A DNA stretch of 54,814 nt, taken from a bacterium D16-36. GTDB lineage: Bacteria > Bacillota > Clostridia > Lachnospirales > Lachnospiraceae. Location of the stretch: positions 1-54,814 of the forward strand of contig RAYF01000025.1 of NCBI GenBank assembly GCA_003611745.1, in the 5' to 3' direction. Both the position numbers and the translations under genes were made by a program. This document shows positions 34,527 through 43,322 of this stretch, piece by piece (within the stretch, counting starts at the first letter, position 1; the number at the start of each line of letters is the position of its first letter). The notes below the pieces were generated by a model. The model was not told the DNA's origin and ran no database searches. It saw only the letters and a list, made by a program, of their open reading frames with translations.

Positions 34527-36761
34527 TTATTTTGCCGTACTCTTTTTCGCAACTTTTACCTTCCCCTGTGCCTTTTTAATAGCAAACCACAAGGTACCTG
34601 CAATACATACAGAAGAATAGCCGCCGCAGATAAATCCTGCAAGAAGCGGTATTGCAAAATCCCTTACCGACTCAACACCAAGGATAGCAAGCATTAATAC
34701 CATAATAAATGTGGTTAATGTGGTATTGATACTACGTGTCAGAGTCTGGGTAACACTCTCATTCACCACCTGCGTCAATGCTTCCTCGCTTGTCCTGCCG
34801 CTGATATTTTCACGGATACGGTCAAAAATAACGATGGTCGCATTAATTGAATAACCCACTATAGTAAGCATACATGCAATAAATGTGTTACCTACCGAAA
34901 TCTTGGTCAATGCATATACCAAAAGCACAATCAGCACATCATGAAGCAATGCCAGAATAGAACTCCCGGCAAACACGATATCCTTAAACCGCAGCCAGAT
35001 ATATAAAAGCATACAGATAGCAGCAATCAAAACAGCAACTACCGCATCAACCCTCATTTCATCTGAGACGGACGCACTAATATTACGGTTCTGGATATTC
35101 TTTTCCTCAACACTGTACTTGTCTAACAGCGTATTTGTCACATTATTACGCTGGTCTTCCGATAACTCTACAGATTTTACGGACAAACCGTTGGCGCCGG
35201 CAATCTCTGAGACAACGACATCATTAGAGCCGCTTTCATCCATGAAGATTTTTTCAACCTCTTTCTTGACATCATTATCAAGCTTCTGGTCGCTATTAAA
35301 TGTGATATCAAATGTCGTACCACCGGAAAAATCCAAACCATAGTTAAGGATATTTCCATCACAGCGCCCGCTTACTTTATTTACAACCAGACATACAACA
35401 CAGGCTGCAATCAAAATACCAGAAATCAAGAAAAACTTCCCTCTATTTTCAACAAACTTAATTGTCTTACGCTGCTTCTCCACACCAAAATACTTTACAT
35501 CATCTACACCAAGATAATACATTGCATTTAACAAGATTTTTGTTATAAACAGTGCAGTAAACATAGATAAGATAATACCAATCGCCAGCGTGGTAGCAAA
35601 TCCCTTTACTGTACCGGAACCCTTGATATAGAGCACGAACGCGGCAATCAATGTAGTCACATTGCCATCCACAATTGCGGACAACGCTTTGTCAAAACCA
35701 ATCTTAATAGCAGACTGTACGGTCTTGCCTTTCGCAAGCTCCTCCCTAATACGGGTAAATATAATAACATTCGCATCCACTGCCATACCGATATTCAAGA
35801 TAATACCTGCCACACCAGGAAGCGTCAGGGTAACATCTAACAGGTTTAATACCACTAGCATCATCACAAGGTACAGTACCAGTGCGATAGATGCTGCCAA
35901 ACCCGGCAGGCGGTAGAAAATAAGCATAAATACGATAATCAGCCCGAAACCAATCGCACCTGCCAGAAGGCTTGTGTGGATTGCATCAAGGCCAAGGTTA
36001 GCACCTACTACCTCTGACTGGACTTCCTTCAGCTCAATTGGCAGCGCACCAATACGAATCATGGAAGCCAGTTCCTCCGCCTCATCAAATGTCTTGAAAT
36101 TGCCGGAAATAACTGCCTCCCCATTTGTAATCTCAGCCTTCACCTGTGGATTGGAGAGAACCTTTCCATCATATATAATATATATAATTTTATTTTCAGG
36201 ATATGCCTCCTGTGTTGCCTTGGCAAACTTCTTCGTCCCTTTTGATTTAAACTTTAAGGTAACGACATTTTCCCTATTTCTGGTAACTTCATCTTCCTGC
36301 GTGTTTGCCTCAGCGGTCTTGACATCCTTACCAGTACAGATTGTCTTATCATATTTAGGCTTTGTCTGCCCTTCCCCTTCGAACGTTATGTCATCCTGAG
36401 CAACGAAATCCAGAGAACCCTCCTTACCCAGAGACTCCAATACCTCCTCCGCATTTGCAACACCCGGAATGTCAATCGTTATGCGGTTTTCATCCCCTAA
36501 TACTACGGAAGACTCTGTACTGTACACCTCAGCACGTTTCTGCATCATATTGCGGGTATCTTCCATCTCTTTAGCAGTAGGGTTATCGCCGACAGCCTGA
36601 TACGTGATGCTGACACCACCAGCCAAATCCAAACCAAGTTTAATGTTCTGGGCGCTTCCTTTATGGTGCTTTGTAAAGCCAACTAAAGTCGTAAAGGTAC
36701 ACAGCCCAATTACTGCAAGGATTAGCAGAATCTGCAGTAATCCTTTCCTCTTGTCCTTCAT
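34527..36761 (-). CDS. secDF: Fused protein-export membrane protein SecDF
   Basis: A 744-residue fusion of SecD and SecF, which uses the proton gradient to aid late steps of Sec export. The SecD half starts with a membrane segment and the KLGLDLAGGVSITY motif, has a large external domain with IDIPGVANAEEV, and ends in the bundle with AVDANVIIFTRIREEL. The SecF half starts near residue 450 with LDFSGGTTFDITF and repeats the bundle with VGYSINATIVIFDRIREN. Both halves look intact. A GGAG site precedes the ATG. Confidence 0.96.
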   Translation of the reverse strand: MKDKRKGLLQILLILAVIGLCTFTTLVGFTKHHKGSAQNIKLGLDLAGGVSITYQAVGDNPTAKEMEDTRNMMQKRAEVYSTESSVVLGDENRITIDIPGVANAEEVLESLGKEGSLDFVAQDDITFEGEGQTKPKYDKTICTGKDVKTAEANTQEDEVTRNRENVVTLKFKSKGTKKFAKATQEAYPENKIIYIIYDGKVLSNPQVKAEITNGEAVISGNFKTFDEAEELASMIRIGALPIELKEVQSEVVGANLGLDAIHTSLLAGAIGFGLIIVFMLIFYRLPGLAASIALVLYLVMMLVVLNLLDVTLTLPGVAGIILNIGMAVDANVIIFTRIREELAKGKTVQSAIKIGFDKALSAIVDGNVTTLIAAFVLYIKGSGTVKGFATTLAIGIILSMFTALFITKILLNAMYYLGVDDVKYFGVEKQRKTIKFVENRGKFFLISGILIAACVVCLVVNKVSGRCDGNILNYGLDFSGGTTFDITFNSDQKLDNDVKKEVEKIFMDESGSNDVVVSEIAGANGLSVKSVELSEDQRNNVTNTLLDKYSVEEKNIQNRNISASVSDEMRVDAVVAVLIAAICMLLYIWLRFKDIVFAGSSILALLHDVLIVLLVYALTKISVGNTFIACMLTIVGYSINATIVIFDRIRENISGRTSEEALTQVVNESVTQTLTRSINTTLTTFIMVLMLAILGVESVRDFAIPLLAGFICGGYSSVCIAGTLWFAIKKAQGKVKVAKKSTAK

Positions 36762-36834
36762 GCTACATTTCTCCTTTTATTAAACAACTTTTTCGCTATT
36801 TCGCCTCACTCGCCGAAAAATCACGTTAAGTTGC

Positions 36835-36864
36835 ATTATAGCATAGTATCTTAGAACTTGGCAA
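36835..36864 (-). promoter_or_regulatory. Promoter of secDF
   Basis: On the minus strand, -35 TTGCCA (36859-36864) and -10 TATAAT (36835-36840) are separated by 18 bases, about 70 bases upstream of the secDF start codon. Confidence 0.7.
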
Positions 36865-36882
36865 GTACTAAAAAAACAACAA

Positions 36883-36944
36883 CACGGAAATCAATTTTCA
36901 GTATATAGGCAACTATGAATATATACTAAAAATTGATTTCCGTG
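36883..36944. repeat. 62-base inverted-repeat element
   Basis: Two 25-base arms (36883-36907 and 36920-36944) are inverted copies with one mismatch, around a 12-base centre. The left arm recurs exactly at 33218-33242. Read on the minus strand the element is followed by a T-rich tail, so it may double as a terminator for the deacetylase gene at 36963. Size and structure are those of a small MITE or palindromic repeat. Confidence 0.75.
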
Positions 36945-36962
36945 AAACAACAACCCTGCAAA

Positions 36963-37925
36963 CTATTTCCCACTATAATATACTGTTCCGCCTTCTGCCT
37001 TAATTCCCTTATAATAGAACAGTTCATCCACTGTCACCATCTGGAATCCCTTTTTGTGGAGCTGTGGAACCAAAGCAGTGACTGCCTTTGCCGTGGTCGG
37101 ATATAAGTCATGCATCAATACAATGTCCCCATCCTCAATTGTGCGGCATCTGCCCAGCACCTTTTTCGTATTACGGCTCTTCCAGTCTTCAGAATCAACA
37201 TTCCAGCAGACCATCGGAATCTTAACTGCCTTTTTCACCCTGTCATTCACAAATCCTCCTGGTGGGCGAAGGGCAGTCGTACTGCAGCCAACTACTTTTT
37301 GCAGTTCACGGTCTGTCTTCTTAATCTGGGCATTAATCTGGTTCTTTTTCAGATTGTTCAATACTTTGTGCTCATATGTGTGGCTTGCAATCTGGCAGCC
37401 TTGTGAATATGCCTTTTTCACCACTTCCGTATAGCTTGGGATACGGTTCCCTACACAGAAAAAGGTAGCTCTGGCATTATACTTTTCCAATACCTTGAGA
37501 ATCTTTTCCGTAACCGGGGCATAAGGCCCGTCATCAAATGTCAGGGCAACCATTGGCTTGTCAGGATCCAAATCCTTCCGAAGCCACATATCCTGCCCAG
37601 ACGGCGCTTCCGTCGGTGCCGGTGATGGCGATGCTTTTTCTTCCTGCTTTTTGTCTTTTTTATTCTGGCTGGTATCTGATTCTGCCTCTGCTTTATGCTT
37701 CGGGGCATCTGCCATATTAACATCGCTGCCCCCCTGACTGTTAATAGAAACTACCTTCCAGACCAAAATCACCATAATAATAATCAATGCCAGACCAGAA
37801 TTAATCAATATAACCTTAGAGCGAAGCTCTTTCTTTCTGCGCTGCCGTGATTTGGATGCCCGCTCCCTCAAGCTTCTCCCCTCATCATAAATCACTTTAC
37901 TTTTAGTGTCCTTTCGTAAATTCAT
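36963..37925 (-). CDS. Membrane-anchored polysaccharide deacetylase
   Basis: A 320-residue NodB-domain protein, probably a peptidoglycan or exopolysaccharide deacetylase. A basic N terminus is followed by one membrane segment (about residues 40-60) and a Lys/Ser/Pro-rich linker, so the enzyme faces outward. NodB motifs are intact: LTFDDGPYAP, ASHTYEH with its two metal-binding His, RPPGG, CWNVDSEDW and VLMHDL. GGAGGAG precedes the ATG at 37925. Deacetylation of wall glycans often gives lysozyme resistance. Confidence 0.92.
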   Translation of the reverse strand: MNLRKDTKSKVIYDEGRSLRERASKSRQRRKKELRSKVILINSGLALIIIMVILVWKVVSINSQGGSDVNMADAPKHKAEAESDTSQNKKDKKQEEKASPSPAPTEAPSGQDMWLRKDLDPDKPMVALTFDDGPYAPVTEKILKVLEKYNARATFFCVGNRIPSYTEVVKKAYSQGCQIASHTYEHKVLNNLKKNQINAQIKKTDRELQKVVGCSTTALRPPGGFVNDRVKKAVKIPMVCWNVDSEDWKSRNTKKVLGRCRTIEDGDIVLMHDLYPTTAKAVTALVPQLHKKGFQMVTVDELFYYKGIKAEGGTVYYSGK

Positions 37926-38060
37926 AATGCTAATACTCCTCCAAACTGCCCTCATTGGCTAAAATAGTCCCTTAAGCTTTATCCTTGCCCTGCTTTTCCA
38001 ATGTATTAGTACCCTTCTGATACCGCCATCCATACTAACACATTCCGTTATGCTTAAAAT

Positions 38061-38088
38061 ATCATAACACAATTTAAAAATTTGTCAT
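38061..38088 (-). promoter_or_regulatory. Promoter of the deacetylase gene
   Basis: On the minus strand, -35 ATGACA (38083-38088) and -10 TATGAT (38061-38066) are 16 bases apart, upstream of the deacetylase gene and downstream of the TIGR04086-like gene. Confidence 0.5.
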
Positions 38089-38139
38089 CACTTTTTTTTT
38101 GCTTTTCTGTTAACAATTTATTACAATTCACTTCTAATG

Positions 38140-38514
38140 TCATACATTTTTTCCACCGGGAGCAACCATGCCACCAAGCATCCCCGAAATAACACAGACC
38201 ATTGCCCCGCTGATAATCTGCATATTTCCGTTAATTTTTGTCTGCATCAGCCCAACGCCAATGAGGAACAGAACCAGAAAATACGCCGCCCCTATCACAA
38301 CGCCCCAGAAAAACTTCTGCTGGCCCATCATCTTGCCCACCAGAAATCCTCCCAATGCATTACTGAGTATATAAATAACAATAACTCCGACACTCAGCAC
38401 ATTGCTGCCGCCATCCATCTTCCAGATAATTACTGTCAGAATGCCGAGCATAAGCAAGGAACACAGAAACATTATGCCCAATATAATAAAAAAGTTTCCT
38501 ATCTTATTTTTCAT
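38140..38514 (-). CDS. TIGR04086-like membrane protein
   Basis: A 124-residue protein made almost entirely of four membrane segments, with SNALGGFLVGKMMGQQKFFWG in the middle and SGMLGGMVAPGGK at the end, as in the TIGR04086/YrzE family of Firmicutes. These genes usually lie near yajC and secDF, as here. Function unknown. GAGGG precedes the ATG at 38514. It is the last core-like gene before the accessory region. Confidence 0.8.
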   Translation of the reverse strand: MKNKIGNFFIILGIMFLCSLLMLGILTVIIWKMDGGSNVLSVGVIVIYILSNALGGFLVGKMMGQQKFFWGVVIGAAYFLVLFLIGVGLMQTKINGNMQIISGAMVCVISGMLGGMVAPGGKNV

Positions 38515-38647
38515 TCTACCCTCTTTTCTGCACAGATACAACAGTTTTTACTGTTCCAGCCAAATTTGTTTTTACTATTTAATACATATCTATAGCCATC
38601 GCAGTAGATTTATTCCTTCTTTTTCCAGAAAATTCAGGTATACAAAT

Positions 38648-38690
38648 AATTTATAGTAAACGCATAAAATGCATGTATTTACTATAAATT
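38648..38690. repeat. 13-bp perfect inverted repeat
   Basis: The arms AATTTATAGTAAA (38648-38660) and TTTACTATAAATT (38678-38690) flank 17 bases that contain a further small GCAT/ATGC palindrome. It lies upstream of the TIGR04086-like gene, at the left edge of the accessory region. Confidence 0.65.
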
Positions 38691-38704
38691 CTGATTATCA
38701 GCCA

Positions 38705-38839
38705 TTAGACGGACTGCAGGCAAATTTCCGTAATGAGTCCACCAAAAAATTTCAATACACATGGCTTATTCGAATAATGGCCACCTTCATTAATATATTC
38801 CGCAAATTCCTCAATTTCGCCAAGCCTAAACACCACCAT
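38705..38839 (-). CDS. Possible 44-residue protein
   Basis: This open frame encodes a short acidic protein beginning MVVFRLGEIEEFAEYINEGG. A GGAGGG sequence lies about ten bases before the ATG. No family is recognised. It could be the end of an older gene. It lies downstream of the amidase unit on the same strand. Confidence 0.3.
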   Translation of the reverse strand: MVVFRLGEIEEFAEYINEGGHYSNKPCVLKFFGGLITEICLQSV

Positions 38840-38990
38840 AATCCTTTTCCCTCCAGTCATGATTTTTACTTTTTATAATCTACTTATTGTAGACCTTTTG
38901 CGTCCATTGGCTCTTTGATGACTGGTACTTGTATATTTTTTGGCTCAATCAAAACTTTTTGCTTGCATTTCCGATAGTAGGAGGGAGATA

Positions 38991-39155
38991 CTAAAGCCTT
39001 TTAACATTAATTTTTCTTTGCTCAATATTTTTTTCGTATTGACGAATAATAGAGTCATTTAGTTCTTGGCTGGGTTTTTGTTTTATTCTAAGTGCTTTTC
39101 TCAATAACAGTTCTATCTCGTTTTTATTGTTATTGCCTTTTGAATGATTCTTCAT
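38991..39155 (-). CDS. Small 54-residue protein coupled to the amidase
   Basis: The frame begins MKNHSKGNNNKNEIELLLRK and continues with a KPSQELNDSIIRQYEKN segment, which recalls N-terminal cytoplasmic parts of some anti-sigma-like proteins. Its ATG overlaps the amidase stop as ATGA, so it is probably translated. After its stop another frame stays open for about 38 codons (through PSYYRKCKQKVLIEPKN) and could be joined by one extra A in an A run near 38996-38999. It may therefore be a frameshifted gene of about 90 residues. Confidence 0.5.
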   Translation of the reverse strand: MKNHSKGNNNKNEIELLLRKALRIKQKPSQELNDSIIRQYEKNIEQRKINVKRL

Positions 39156-39946
39156 AAATTTTCATCTCCCTTTATCTTGTTAAAAATTCCTTCTGCCATT
39201 CTCTGCGCCAAAATTTCCTGATAGTCGTCATCTAACAGCTTTTGGCTCTCAGAATAATTTGAAAGAAATCCCATTTCCACCAAAACAGCAGGTATTTGAG
39301 TATTTCGCAAAACATAATAGTTTTCGGTTTTTGCATATCTCGTTTTCACGTCATTGCTTAGCGAAACTGCATGGATTATGCTTTCTGCATATGCCTTGCT
39401 TTCTGTTGCGTCTGGACTATTGTAATAACATTCCAACCCTGCTATCTGCGCATCATCTTCATAATAGTTGCAATGAAGGCTGATAAAAAAATCTGCATTG
39501 GAGTCGTTTGCAACAGAAGTCCGCTGTGCAAGGCTCATCTTCTCATCAGAGTTTCTGGTCAGAATAACTTCAATATTGTTATCCTCCAGAATCGTTTTTA
39601 ACTTCAATGCAACCGAAAGGTTAATATCCTTTTCTATAATTTTTCCACTGACAGTCCCACCGTCACTTCCGCCATGTCCTGCATCTATGATGACGCAAAA
39701 CTTTGAAACGAAGTCAGCTGTTGAAGTAATAGGAGCAGTGTCATTGCCAGTGTTCTTATCTGTATACGTATTGGTATATATATCTGTTCTTTCATCTTCC
39801 TTTGTAAACTTTTCGCATATGTAAAGACAGCCGCAAACCATAAGTATTATCATTATTACTGGTATCAGTATAACAACTGCCCTCAGCAGATAAGCTATCA
39901 CAAGCCGTTTAACCTTTTTTCTCTTTCCGTGTTGTTTTTTATCCAT
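39152..39946 (-). CDS. Membrane-anchored N-acetylmuramoyl-L-alanine amidase
   Basis: A 264-residue Amidase_3-family protein that cuts the bond between muramic acid and the peptide stem. A basic N terminus and one membrane segment (about residues 18-44) anchor it outside the cell. Zinc and catalytic residues are present: His91 (IIDAGHGGSDGG), Glu105, His158 (FISLHCNYY) and Glu224 (VLVEMGFLSN). The ATG lies about a dozen bases from GGAGG; a nearer out-of-frame ATG opens an 18-codon frame. It carries the same type of upstream promoter as the ABC operon at 46527, suggesting joint control. Confidence 0.92.
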   Translation of the reverse strand: MDKKQHGKRKKVKRLVIAYLLRAVVILIPVIMIILMVCGCLYICEKFTKEDERTDIYTNTYTDKNTGNDTAPITSTADFVSKFCVIIDAGHGGSDGGTVSGKIIEKDINLSVALKLKTILEDNNIEVILTRNSDEKMSLAQRTSVANDSNADFFISLHCNYYEDDAQIAGLECYYNSPDATESKAYAESIIHAVSLSNDVKTRYAKTENYYVLRNTQIPAVLVEMGFLSNYSESQKLLDDDYQEILAQRMAEGIFNKIKGDENL

Positions 39947-39982
39947 TGCCGCATTTGTTCCTCCTTCCTTTTTCCAAAATAT

Positions 39983-40014
39983 ATTGTTTCATAGGAAAGT
40001 CTAAAACTGGTCAA
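39983..40014 (-). promoter_or_regulatory. Shared-motif promoter P1, upstream of the amidase
   Basis: On the minus strand, TTGACC (40009-40014), five bases, TAGACT (39998-40003), nine bases and AACAAT (39983-39988), followed by ATATT. The spacing is identical to P2 (46527-46558) and P3 (53115-53146). The -10 is the weakest of the three, as expected for an activator-dependent promoter. Confidence 0.55.
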
Positions 40015-40028
40015 GAATTAGGCATTAT

Positions 40029-42038
40029 TCAACGACTTTTTGATAAAACGATATTCTCCCCGCTTTCTTTTGCTAATATATAAATGTTGCCAGCATCACA
40101 AGTAACTGACATTGCGGGCGTATCGCTAATCAACCTTTTGTTGTTCCCATCCTTGTTGCAGGAATATACACGACTTCCGTCTGTTCTGGATACATAATAG
40201 ATCGACTGCTCATCAATGCAGAAATCAGACGCAACTACTTTTTCATAAGTAAAAGTTTCGCCGCTTAAAACATGATACCTTGTTAAAACCGATTGCTCGT
40301 TTTTGTAAAAAATGTTTTCTCCATCGAATGAGATATTTCCACTTGTAGGGATGTCAAGTTTTGTAATGCCTTTCGTGAAACGGTTTACTTCTGTTATACC
40401 ATCCTTGCCAATGAAAAATATGCTGTCATCATTTATGAAAAAATCGTAATGGAACTCTAAAAACTTCCATTTATCCCCCGTCTCATAATCAATGCCAAAG
40501 AGGGAACGACCAGAATTTGTAATCTGTTCAAAAACGATTTTTTCTTCAAAGGTATCTAAATTAAGTTCTATCACCGACACCTTTGTTGTACTGCTGTTAT
40601 AGTTTCCGATACGGTTTACATAACTTTCCGTAACCGATGTCGTATAATATAGATATGGTGAACATACACAAAACGCACATACCTTTTCTTCATCAGAAAA
40701 CGCCCCAAACATAGGTGAGCGCACTAAATGAAGCATTTCTCCCGTGGAAGTGTTTTTAAGATAATAATCAAAAGTTTCTGCGTCCTGTGTTATTTCATAG
40801 CCCATACAGTCATATTCCGCCGATGAATTATAAATAAAATTCTGGCTTTTTCCGTTATCTGAACATCCTGTCATTGTCAATACTAAACTAAGTATGATAG
40901 AAAGAGTCGGTACATTTCGTATTTTCCTTGTTTTCATTTGCCATTTGTTAGAATTGCTCCGTAAAATCCAAGCGGCAGCCAAAATACATAAGAATACGGA
41001 TACTGAAAACAAAATCAGCAGTGTAATAGTATTAATCTCTGCAAAAACAATTTTCTCATCACCTGTAAAAGCATCACTTAAAACAATATCTCCTGCAAAA
41101 AAGTCTGTTCCGAGCAGAAATGGCAAAGGCAGCGGCAGACGGTAAATAATTGTTTTGGATAGGCCTACATAGGGAATAATGACCGATACTGCACCTGCAA
41201 GCAGGGTCACCGCATATTTTTTCGCCAAAACAGAAATAAACATAAGAAGTATTGCTAAAAACACGCTGCCAAAAAGACGGAGCAATCCTATATAAACATA
41301 TCCCTCGAATAAAGTTATGTTTTTGTTGCTGCCTGCAAAGTAACTAAGGCTTTGGATGGGATAATTTCCATTAGGCAGTCCATATTTGAGGCTGTAAAAT
41401 CCGTATTCAATGAGCGATATGCTTACGCACATCAAGAGGACGCCCGAAATAACAATGAGCAGCTTATGCAAAGAGCTTTTCCGCCCCTCTTTTGAGGTCA
41501 AAATCAAAGCGTCCATCTGGCAGCTATACTCGGAACAGAATACGGGCGTAACAATCAGCAAAATGCCAAGGAACAGGACAAAATTAAGCGTACCTCCGCC
41601 AAGAAGCCCCGTCCATCCGTTTGTTTGAAGAAAATAACGGTTTTTGGCATTTTCGCAGGTGTAGAGATATTGCTGATATATGACCTCAAATCCATTTTGA
41701 TGTTCCAGAACATTTTCGATTTCTTGGCTCTCTTTTTTATATTCACTTTCACTGATTTTGCCATCATAGTAGCTTTCCAAAAGATAGCTTTTCTTCCCCT
41801 TGGCTTCTGCAATTCTCTCTGCCTCCTGTTCCAGATAGAGAGAGGATTCATCCGTACAGTATCCATTTACCTTTTCAAGATACCATTCATATTCACTTTT
41901 GTACTGTTCCATTGCACTATTATAAGGATTGTCTGATGCAACGAGCCAAATAGTGCCAAGTAATAGAACAAGGACGATATAGCAAAGCCCTTTTTGGTGG
42001 AGCATTATCTTTTTTATTTCGTACATGAATCCAGACAT
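40029..42038 (-). CDS. ABC-2 permease fused to a lipoprotein-like propeller domain
   Basis: A 669-residue protein. Residues 1-365 are an ABC-2 type permease with about six membrane segments and an external loop after the first. From Met368 a second unit starts that looks like a complete lipoprotein: basic MKTRKIRN, a hydrophobic core and the lipobox-like LTMTGC with Cys392, then about 275 residues of repeated short beta strands of DUF5050/propeller type. The frame is continuous, and no good ribosome binding site precedes the internal ATG. It is the last gene of the operon and overlaps the first permease gene by 25 bases. A fusion of this kind would tether a sensor domain to the transporter. 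Confidence 0.8.
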   Translation of the reverse strand: MSGFMYEIKKIMLHQKGLCYIVLVLLLGTIWLVASDNPYNSAMEQYKSEYEWYLEKVNGYCTDESSLYLEQEAERIAEAKGKKSYLLESYYDGKISESEYKKESQEIENVLEHQNGFEVIYQQYLYTCENAKNRYFLQTNGWTGLLGGGTLNFVLFLGILLIVTPVFCSEYSCQMDALILTSKEGRKSSLHKLLIVISGVLLMCVSISLIEYGFYSLKYGLPNGNYPIQSLSYFAGSNKNITLFEGYVYIGLLRLFGSVFLAILLMFISVLAKKYAVTLLAGAVSVIIPYVGLSKTIIYRLPLPLPFLLGTDFFAGDIVLSDAFTGDEKIVFAEINTITLLILFSVSVFLCILAAAWILRSNSNKWQMKTRKIRNVPTLSIILSLVLTMTGCSDNGKSQNFIYNSSAEYDCMGYEITQDAETFDYYLKNTSTGEMLHLVRSPMFGAFSDEEKVCAFCVCSPYLYYTTSVTESYVNRIGNYNSSTTKVSVIELNLDTFEEKIVFEQITNSGRSLFGIDYETGDKWKFLEFHYDFFINDDSIFFIGKDGITEVNRFTKGITKLDIPTSGNISFDGENIFYKNEQSVLTRYHVLSGETFTYEKVVASDFCIDEQSIYYVSRTDGSRVYSCNKDGNNKRLISDTPAMSVTCDAGNIYILAKESGENIVLSKSR

Positions 42039-43255
42039 TTTATCCTCCTGTCCCGGCAATGACAATTCTTCTTAGAAAGTATAACCATCACCGTTATTAC
42101 AGCCATTCCCACTATTATGGCAAAAATAATAGCTGCCAAAAAACTTTGTATTGGATAGCCCGCAAAACCGATAAATTCAGTCTTACCGAACAGAATGCGG
42201 TTCGTGAGCAGCGAGTATGGGTTTATTATCTTTAGCCAAATATTGCTTGAGTAACTCTGTGACGCACCTGTAATAATCAAACACAAGGCTGCTCCAAAGT
42301 CAGCGACAAATGGGATAAGAGCGTTACGCCAAAACATGGAAATCAATAGGAATACCATACTCATAGTCCATATGCCGATTGCTTTTGTAATTGCGGATAG
42401 AACTACATATTGCCACAAATTGCAGTTTACCGCAGCCGTACTGAAATTGCTGATGGCATACAAAGGAAGATTATATCCCTCCATTGTTCCAAATGAAAAG
42501 GAAAAGCCAAGATAATCCAGCACGGAAAACCATATTACAACACTTATTACAAATAAAGTAACTGCAACAATTTTAGCTAATACGGTTTTTTTACCGCCAT
42601 TAGGATTCGTCAATAACAGCATATCCATCTGTGTTTCCTTTTCATAGACGAAAGTGCTGATAATCCCGTATAAACAAAGAAACAAAACCAATATATTTGA
42701 AAAGTCATAGTTCAAATAATAGTTATACATTTCCTGATAGGCAAAAGCTGGTATATTCCGTCCAGAATAAAGATTGTAAATTACACTGTTTTTACGCACT
42801 TCAAAGTTAAGTCCTTGTTCCTTGTAAAATGCAGCATTTTCTTTTGCCTTCTTTGCCACTTCCGAAGCATAAGTCCGATAATTATAGAAATATTCCATAG
42901 GCTGTACATAGTATTTTTCTAAGATGTTTTCGTCACTATATATATTTCCCGTCATCGTATTCGGGTCATCTGTGTCTGTGCTTGCCGTCATATCAGCCGT
43001 AGCATCTGCTAACGGCTGATATAGGTCAAGAAGATTATTGATTTTATCGGTAGTTATCTCTCCACGATATTTTTCATAGAGCTGCCAATACACGCTGTTC
43101 CAACTGCGGCTGTCATTCCCGTCTGCCAAGTAGGAATAGGAATGAAATTCATTATTTATTTTGAACAGGTTTATTACGCTGAACAGAATAAGTACAACAA
43201 GTATTGACCGCTTGCAAAACAATTTGTAAAATTCATATCTGATTAAGCGTGTCAT
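42014..43255 (-). CDS. ABC-2 type transporter permease
   Basis: A 413-residue permease with about six membrane segments. It begins MTRLIRYEFYKLFCKRS, and a long external loop (about residues 35-185) follows the first segment, a plan shared with the next permease. GGAGAG precedes the ATG at 43255; the frame extends further upstream. The C terminus ends in a short Cys/Lys/Arg-rich tail. With the ATPase at 43323 and the fused permease it should form an asymmetric exporter or immunity-type transporter. Confidence 0.85.
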   Translation of the reverse strand: MTRLIRYEFYKLFCKRSILVVLILFSVINLFKINNEFHSYSYLADGNDSRSWNSVYWQLYEKYRGEITTDKINNLLDLYQPLADATADMTASTDTDDPNTMTGNIYSDENILEKYYVQPMEYFYNYRTYASEVAKKAKENAAFYKEQGLNFEVRKNSVIYNLYSGRNIPAFAYQEMYNYYLNYDFSNILVLFLCLYGIISTFVYEKETQMDMLLLTNPNGGKKTVLAKIVAVTLFVISVVIWFSVLDYLGFSFSFGTMEGYNLPLYAISNFSTAAVNCNLWQYVVLSAITKAIGIWTMSMVFLLISMFWRNALIPFVADFGAALCLIITGASQSYSSNIWLKIINPYSLLTNRILFGKTEFIGFAGYPIQSFLAAIIFAIIVGMAVITVMVILSKKNCHCRDRRIKCLDSCTK

Positions 43256-43322
43256 TTTTTCTCTCCAATGTCTTTCGACTCTCGCGGCATTCGTCAATGC
43301 TCGTGCAAGCACGGCACTTGAC

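Noticed and set aside
38669-38878. 69-residue plus-strand gene
   Set aside because: It begins inside an inverted repeat, lacks a ribosome binding site, and lies antisense to a better minus-strand small frame.
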